This document shows, piece by piece, positions 60,301-64,000 of a stretch of DNA of 64,000 bases. The DNA is from Myrica gale (taxonomy: Eukaryota; Streptophyta; Magnoliopsida; Fagales; Myricaceae), in assembly GCA_963930655.1 (NCBI GenBank), contig OZ005619.1:6802501-6866500 (forward strand), given 5' to 3'. The notes below the pieces were generated by a model, which saw only the letters and a list, made by a program, of their open reading frames with translations, did no database searches and was not told where the DNA came from. Both the position numbers and the translations under genes were made by a program. Position 1 is the stretch's first letter. Each line of letters starts with the position of its first letter.

Positions 60301-60569
60301 GTGTATTCTTGTTTTTTTTTTTTCTGCATGTCTGTATGACAACAAATCCGGTGTTGCAGATGAAGGGAGGACCAGTCTTAAGCTTCTTCTTGAAAGATCT
60401 CAGGTATGGTTACAATGGCTGTTATATGGAAGAATGGACCTTTGAGTTATCATTTCTATTTATACTTGACATGCTCTATGCATAAAATAATATAGGAAGC
60501 TTCTAAAAAGGCCCAGGAGCAGGCTTTGGAGCGAATGAGATGTCTTGAAGAAGAACTAGCCAAATCTAG
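33323..60569 (+). CDS. NUA: Nuclear-pore anchor protein NUA (plant TPR/Mlp), N-terminal third, continues past the window
   Basis: Long coiled-coil protein of the nuclear basket, involved in mRNA export, SUMO homeostasis and flowering control in Arabidopsis. Exons by GT-AG sites and unbroken phase: 33323-33628, 33757-33903, 34011-34109, 36538-36666, 36800-36892, 36985-37050, 39938-40027, 40117-40194, 41086-41195, 42971-43091, 43180-43272, 43858-43906, 45364-45467, 45542-45610, 46249-46386, 46497-46601, 46691-46804, 48714-48792, 60360-60403, 60496-60569: 2108 nt, about 702 of roughly 2,100 residues. It follows Arabidopsis NUA closely: [13 protein letters not shown] at the start, [59 protein letters not shown] (residues 395-412), [50 protein letters not shown]. 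It is heptad-rich throughout. Introns 3, 6, 11, 18 and 20 hold transposons; no exon is hit. The next exon lies beyond 64000 or was not found after 60569. Confidence 0.95.
34531..34550 (-). mobile_element. Micro-LINE insertion (20 bp) in NUA intron 3
   Basis: TTATTTATTTTTTGATAAGC lies between two perfect 17-bp copies of TGTTATTTGCCATTTAT (34514-34530 and 34551-34567). On the minus strand the insert reads GCTTATC followed by an A-rich tail, the LINE 3' terminus of this window. Confidence 0.7.
35342..36113 (+). mobile_element. 5'-truncated LINE in NUA intron 3, 17-bp TSD
   Basis: It carries the C-terminal zf-RVT region of a LINE ORF2 ([81 protein letters not shown]). There is one in-frame stop near 35538, a frameshift near 35960 and a poly(A) end at 36106-36113. 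ATGATTCTGACACTGTG (35325-35341) and ATGATTTTGACACTGTG (36114-36130) are the target duplication, one mismatch. It has no RNase H, so it belongs to the same group as the other NUA-intron LINEs. It lies in sense to NUA. Confidence 0.9.
37201..37220 (-). mobile_element. Micro-LINE insertion (20 bp) in NUA intron 6
   Basis: The insert, a T-run followed by GATAAGTA, stands between two perfect 13-bp copies of CTGTGCCTCTGTT (37188-37200 and 37221-37233). On the minus strand it reads TACTTATC plus poly(A), so only eight nucleotides of LINE sequence were copied. Confidence 0.75.
37581..38096 (-). mobile_element. 5'-truncated LINE in NUA intron 6, perfect 17-bp TSD
   Basis: A minus-strand LINE 3' end with a zf-RVT C-terminus ([45 protein letters not shown]-type end), starting from a T-run at 37581 (poly(A) on the minus strand). 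GCATATCTAATACTTTT is present on both sides (37564-37580 and 38097-38113). It lies antisense to NUA. Confidence 0.9.
38114..39937. other. Rest of NUA intron 6, nothing else seen
   Basis: No further coding or repeat signal. The ORF at 39297-39545 has no recognisable content. Confidence 0.5.
40372..40732. mobile_element. MITE in NUA intron 8
   Basis: The left end GCTATGTTTGGTTACATG mirrors the right end …ACACAACCAATCATAGC. The interior is AT-rich. TCT flanks both sides with one base of uncertainty, compatible with a 3-bp duplication. Confidence 0.6.
41196..42970. other. NUA intron 9, nothing recognised
   Basis: A (CT)n microsatellite stands at 41956-41975 and AG-rich runs near 41550. No gene or element ends were found. 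Confidence 0.5.
43427..43577 (-). mobile_element. tRNA-derived SINE in NUA intron 11, 14-bp TSD
   Basis: On the minus strand the element has an A-box-like TAGCTCAGATAGC (43564-43552) and a B-box-like GGGTCAAATCC (43520-43510), then a T/A-rich tail ending in poly(A) (43427-43436 as T-run). TGCGGTTTTGACTT (43413-43426) and TGCAGTTTTGACTT (43578-43591) are the target duplication, one mismatch. The internal Pol III promoter layout and length of about 150 bp fit a plant SINE. Confidence 0.8.
44409..44798. mobile_element. MITE in NUA intron 12, TSD ATA
   Basis: The left end GGTGTTGTTTAGCATGGC mirrors the right end GGATGTTAAACATGACC. It is flanked by ATA (44406-44408 and 44799-44801). The 390-bp interior is AT-rich, with internal T-runs near 44710-44745 and repeated TTTTATTGG phrases. 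Confidence 0.65.
46805..48713. other. NUA intron 17, unexplained 1.9 kb
   Basis: Longer than most NUA introns. On the minus strand AGTATAAATAGAGC near 48590-48600 looks like a TATA box, with a leader-like stretch behind it, which could mark an LTR remnant. A 146-codon + ORF (47563-48003) and a 99-codon minus ORF (48118-47819) have no wording I recognise. No target duplication was found, so no element is claimed. Confidence 0.4.
49250..53372 (+). mobile_element. Outer LINE in NUA intron 18, 5' part
   Basis: A LINE of the RNase H-less group that starts inside ORF1 (the [21 protein letters not shown] part near 49300). It is split at 53355-53372 by the inner LINE and resumes at 59040. Both ORFs are broken. 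As in the inner copy, the ORF1 stop overlaps the ORF2 start as ATGA (ATG 50583, TGA 50584), although ORF1 has an earlier in-frame TAG at 50482. No poly(A) or target duplication for this older copy was found; its 3' end is lost at about 59822. Confidence 0.85.
50583..53372 (+). pseudogene. Outer LINE ORF2 (endonuclease-RT), broken
   Basis: Endonuclease domain: [41 protein letters not shown], then [12 protein letters not shown] where the family has TDHFPI. It has a deletion of about 42 nt before TWSNN (51090) and an in-frame TAG at 51186-51188 where the inner copy reads CAA/CAG, a likely C-to-T decay. The RT follows with several frameshifts: [53 protein letters not shown] (about 52590-52625), [13 protein letters not shown]. 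It continues to [12 protein letters not shown] and [11 protein letters not shown], up to the insertion site of the inner LINE. Confidence 0.85.
53653..55313 (+). pseudogene. Inner LINE ORF1 (frameshifted)
   Basis: Two frames, 53653-54438 and 54354-55313, join at a G-run (54359-54365 or 54418-54423), so one small indel separates them from an ORF of about 550 codons. The N-terminal part ([24 protein letters not shown]) is a block I know from plant LINE ORF1 proteins but cannot name. The middle is Pro/Ala/Gly-rich. The end ([25 protein letters not shown]) is also kept in the outer copy. It is presumably the nucleic-acid-binding chaperone of the LINE; no CCHC knuckle was seen. Its TGA overlaps the ORF2 ATG. 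Confidence 0.75.
55310..58921 (+). pseudogene. Inner LINE ORF2: endonuclease, RT, zf-RVT
   Basis: It starts at the ATG inside ATGA (55310). Endonuclease: [56 protein letters not shown] (about 55982-56008). [81 protein letters not shown] (about 57376-57411), [11 protein letters not shown]. zf-[76 protein letters not shown], ending FISFLACLL. Defects: one in-frame TAA at 56618-56620, a deletion of about 37 nt near 57692, a shift at the G-run near 57775, and a one-base shift near 58525. With few lesions over about 1,200 codons it is young but inactive. Confidence 0.9.
59040..59822 (+). pseudogene. Outer LINE, 3' continuation with zf-RVT
   Basis: It continues from 53372: [73 protein letters not shown]. 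It is then interrupted by the MITE at 59455-59646 and resumes with a decayed [21 protein letters not shown] and [14 protein letters not shown]. It stops at about 59822 without reaching the usual C-terminus or poly(A). Confidence 0.82.
59455..59646. mobile_element. PIF/Harbinger-like MITE in the LINE remnant, TSD TGA
   Basis: A 192-bp insert whose ends GGTGGGTTTGTTTTGTAAAA and the inverse of TTTTAGAAGACAAACGCGGCC match. It is flanked by TGA (59452-59454 and 59647-59649). Comparison with the empty site in the LINE at 62340-62375 (CTGACTGAGTGATG) shows the joint exactly. Confidence 0.75.
59823..60359. other. End of NUA intron 18, nothing else seen
   Basis: T-rich DNA before the acceptor at 60358-60359. 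No gene. Confidence 0.5.
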
Positions 60570-61379
60570 GTAAGTTAGTTAACTTCTCAATCTGGATATG
60601 TGCTTTTAGTGCTAACTTTGGTTTTGATTGCTTGCGTGAAGCCTCAAATTGTTTCAAGGAAAACATCTAACTTAATTCTTTTTAGAGGCATGGTCTTAAC
60701 ATTAGGTTCATATTTTATATTTCCTTTGTGCTTTCAGGTTGTATTTCATAGTAATGGTCCTGAATTGAAAACATTATGCAAACTTATCCCCAGAAAAGAA
60801 ATCTTTTTATAAATACTAGGTTTGTTGGACGTACAAAAATTGTTAGTTACTAGAAAAAAGGTTTTAACTATTTATAGAAGGAAGTACCAGATATGTATGG
60901 TCTTAAACGTTAGCCTTATTTTCTTCATTCATTCTATCTCTTGTCATTTGTTTTCACCTTGTAATTGATACTAAGGGTCTTGGATTAAACGTTTAATAAA
61001 TAGTTGCAGTGTACATGCAAAAGAAAAATAAGGAACAATATAAAATTGGGTGTTATCAATTTTTCTTCAGTATGTGAAAAAAAAGGAAGATATTGGCTAC
61101 TGATAGGAAGATAGAGAGAGAGTTTTGGAGGGATGAGATGGGACTGCTGAAAGGCAATCCATTATCCACAAAACTTTTCACCAAATTATTTGGATAACCT
61201 TTAGGGATTTAAGTGTTCTCCTTTTGAAGTTTTTGCGAGGAAGGTGCCTTTTGGGATTGTTTTGGGAAATTTGCCAGACGAAGAGCTATGAGAGGGTTCT
61301 CTTGTTAGGAGTAAAGATTTGTAGACTCCATAGGCCATTAACGCTTTTGGTATCTTACAGGCTACATGATTTGCCCAGA

Positions 61380-61742
61380 TTTTTTTTTTTTGATAAGTAA
61401 GCCAATCTCATTAGAAAAGGAATACAGTACAAAGACTATACCGCATACACTATTCTAAACAAGCCAGAAAAGAAGCAAAATCAGCAAAATCAAGAAAGGG
61501 GAGACCAAGCATCGAGTTCCCCCAAGAGAACAACAAAGAAAGAAAGACACCCTGCAACCTATCCAAGGACAAGGAACAATCCTCAAAACATCTACTGTTG
61601 CGCTCACGCCAAAGACACCACCAGATACAATGTGGGATCATTCTCCAAATAGCCTGGGCTATGGGATTTCTTAGGCTTCTCTTCCAACACCTCAGCAGTT
61701 CATCCACCTTCTCTGGCATAACCAGTTTCATGCCATTTAATA
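61380..61742 (-). mobile_element. 5'-truncated LINE in NUA intron 20, antisense
   Basis: A T-run at 61380-61391 followed by TGATAAGTAAGCC is the reverse of a LINE 3' end. The minus strand encodes the zf-RVT C-terminus ([51 protein letters not shown]). No clear duplication of its own was found. TTTGCCCAG before it (61370-61378) resembles CTTGCCCAAG after the sense LINE (about 62845), so the pair may share outer flanks. Confidence 0.8.
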
Positions 61743-61756
61743 AAGAGACAGCTTGT

Positions 61757-62829
61757 GAAATATTGTTATTACGGAGAATTATGGGTGTGAGGAGGGTGGT
61801 TGGAGCACTTTGGCGGCTCTAGGTTCATATGGGGTAAGTTTGTGGAAATTTATTAGCAAGGGTTGGAACTTTTTTAGAGAACATATTAGGTTCACGGTAA
61901 GGAGCGGTTTCAGACTTCGGTTCTAGCATGACAAGTGGTGTGGGGAAAGACCGTTGAGTGTGGAGTTTCCTCAATTATATTCTCTTGCTAGGCATAAGGA
62001 CGCTTGGGTGGCTACATGCATGGAGATGAGATCTAGAGAGGTAGTGTGAGATGTTCACTTTGAAAGAATGTTCAATGATTGGGAGATGGAGGTGTTTTCG
62101 AAGTTTTATATTTTACTCTATTCATGGAGTAGGAGGAGTGGGGTGGGGGTGGATAAAGTGCTTTGGATGGGTTCTAAAAGCGGTGTGTTCTCTGTGAAAA
62201 TGATAAATGTGTATGCTTTGTTTTTGGAGGGCTCTAATGAAGATTTACCTTGGCGTCAATGTTGGAGGAGCTTGGTTCCCCCCAGAGTTGCTTTCTTTGT
62301 TTGGGAGGCCATTCACGGGAAGAATTTGACCATTGACAATTTAAGGAGGAGGGGAGTTTGCCTGACTGAGTGATGCTATTTGTGTAAGAGTGATGAAGAA
62401 ACGGTTGATCATATTCTTATTCATTGCTCGGTGGCTAGAGGATTATGGGGGCATGTGTTGAGCATTCTTAACCATGATTGGATTATGCCTAGAAGGTAGT
62501 GGATGTTATGCTTTTTTGGAGGTGGAAGTTTGAGGATCCAATTGTGTTGGCCATTTGGAAGATGATTCTTGCTTGCATATGGTGGAGTCTGTGGAGGAAA
62601 AGGAATGGGAGTTGTTTTGAAGACAGGGCTGTGTCTTTGTCTAGTTTGGGGGGATCTATGTTGCATTCTCATTTTCTGTGGGCTAATACGGTTTTGGGGT
62701 ATCCTTTTGTTGGTTTACCGGATTTTCTTAGTTTTTTTAGCTTGTATGCTTTAGTTGTTGTCAATATAGTCTCTTGTACTGTCAACTTTATTTTTCTTTA
62801 ATAAGATTGGCTTACTTATAAAAAAAAAT
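61757..62829 (+). mobile_element. 5'-truncated LINE in NUA intron 20, sense
   Basis: It starts within the region before zf-RVT (ITEN-like TTACGGAG… at 61760, homologous to outer LINE 53195). It reads [109 protein letters not shown], with two in-frame stops and two shifts. It ends GGCTTACTTAT plus poly(A) at 62820-62829. It lies head-to-head with the antisense LINE just before it. Confidence 0.85.
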
Positions 62830-64000
62830 GTTAAAAAAACCAGCTTGCCCAAGTTGCAGCCCAAACTGAACCATATAGACTTGCTGGACTGTGTTAAGTA
62901 GGAGTTGATCTCAGTAACAATTTGGTCTCTGCTTAAAGCTGTTGCATAAGTAAAGTTGGCTACAACTTGTCGAGTTGTTTGGGAAACTGTCAACTCGAAT
63001 TGGCTTTTTTTCCCCTCAAATAATGTGGAACATTGTCATTGTGGCGTACACAGATTTCTTCTTCCACTAGAGGATGATATTGGGGCTTGCATTTGATAAG
63101 ATTGAGGAAGAGATAGAGGTTGGTTGACATTAGTTGGAGCAGATAGACTACAGTCCCATTTGTTTGTATTTTTGTGCAATTTATCAATTAGATATGATCG
63201 GGGCCCACAAAAAATGTCCACCTTCGGTTATGAAGTGAAGTGAGAACGGGCTTGTATGTGACTGATGCTATATTTGGGAAGTTTTGATGTTCAATGAATT
63301 TTCTCCGATTTTTAATGGCAGAAGATGATTCGTTTTTTCCGAAAGTGATGAAAGGTTCTGAGAAAAAGAGCATTTATTCATTGTCTTTCCCTTAAATCTA
63401 GACTAGCTTCTCTTTCCGGTTTAACCAATCGGTTCTTTCTGAAAATTTGAATCCACCATTGACCATTCAAGGACATTTAAGAAGAGTATTTGGTTGAACA
63501 TTGTGGCATTAATATAAACGTGCATCTATTTTCGGATGGAGTAATAATATACTCATCTCATGATGCTGATGTCATGGTATGAACACATTCTGACGCTTGA
63601 CCCTCTCCCTCTCCTAGTTTTGTGACTGGGGATCTAGTCAATGATGTTATTCGTCTATCCAATCAACACATTCAAGCCTATATCCTGATTAAATTTGCTC
63701 GATTTCCAAATATTGTTCTTAAGTATCTGAAACTACGGTCAATGTGGCATATGGAATGAAGGAAACATTGTACTCTACATACCCTTAATTGTTTGTACAA
63801 CAAGGTTCGACCCTATGAATGTTGGAACGTCATAGGATAGTCTCTGTTAAAATCATCATCAGATCCAGAGATATAAGGGAAGAACTATTTAAAGTTACTT
63901 CAATCTATATGTTTCAAGAAGTATAAACGAAGAAAGAATAAAGTTTTGGATCAACAGATGGTACAAGAGTGTCACAAGTTTGGGCTATATCTAGAACACA
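62830..64000. other. NUA intron 20 continues, no exon found
   Basis: No stretch matches the next expected NUA exon, and no repeat ends were recognised. The intron is therefore longer than 3.4 kb. Confidence 0.5.

Noticed and set aside
61380..62829. Twin-priming inversion of a single LINE
   Set aside because: Both halves contain the same C-terminal domain and each has its own poly(A), whereas twin priming gives non-overlapping parts and one tail. Two insertions are more likely.

Overview
The window is nuclear DNA of a flowering plant, very probably a eudicot and perhaps a woody one; I cannot name the species. The reasons are plant-type host genes with many GT-AG introns, AT-rich introns and intergenic DNA, and a dense population of plant transposons: L1-type LINEs, a tRNA-derived SINE, hAT-, Mutator- and PIF/Harbinger-like miniature elements, a TRIM and a solo LTR.

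There are two host genes, both on the + strand. The first (17633-19560, five exons, complete) encodes a 408-residue DNA-3-methyladenine glycosylase I family protein, a nuclear base-excision-repair enzyme. The second starts at 33323 and runs off the right end. It encodes the nuclear-basket protein NUA (plant TPR/Mlp homologue), and twenty coding exons (about 702 residues, roughly the first third) can be placed between 33323 and 60569. Its introns are swollen by LINEs; intron 18 alone is 11.6 kb and holds one LINE inserted inside another.

Layout. 1-6940: a minus-strand LINE split by a 3.7-kb solo LTR. 7-16.5 kb: a nest of miniature DNA elements, including three to four GC-rich hAT-like elements packed with CCGG motifs, a complete 1-kb TRIM, and a 180-bp tandem duplication that copied one TRIM end. 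17.4-20.2 kb: the glycosylase gene. 20.2-22.8 kb: nothing recognisable. 22.8-25.6 kb: a 5'-truncated LINE with RT and RNase H. 25.6-30 kb: Mutator-like MITEs, a decayed LTR-like stretch and a tandem duplication. 30.0-32.6 kb: a 2.57-kb hAT-like element that carries an intron-containing fragment of a SCAMP gene, which makes it a Pack-type gene-capturing transposon. 33.1-33.25 kb: a 91-bp tandem duplication just upstream of the NUA start codon. 33.3-64 kb: NUA with its LINE, SINE and MITE load.

The most interesting signals are the Pack-hAT SCAMP capture, three 18-20 bp 'micro-LINE' insertions made only of a LINE 3' terminus plus poly(A) between 13-19 bp target duplications, the nested LINEs with a readable target duplication, and an ATGA stop/start overlap between LINE ORF1 and ORF2 kept in two copies. 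All boundaries and target-site duplications were read by eye; family names rest on motif recognition, not on searches.
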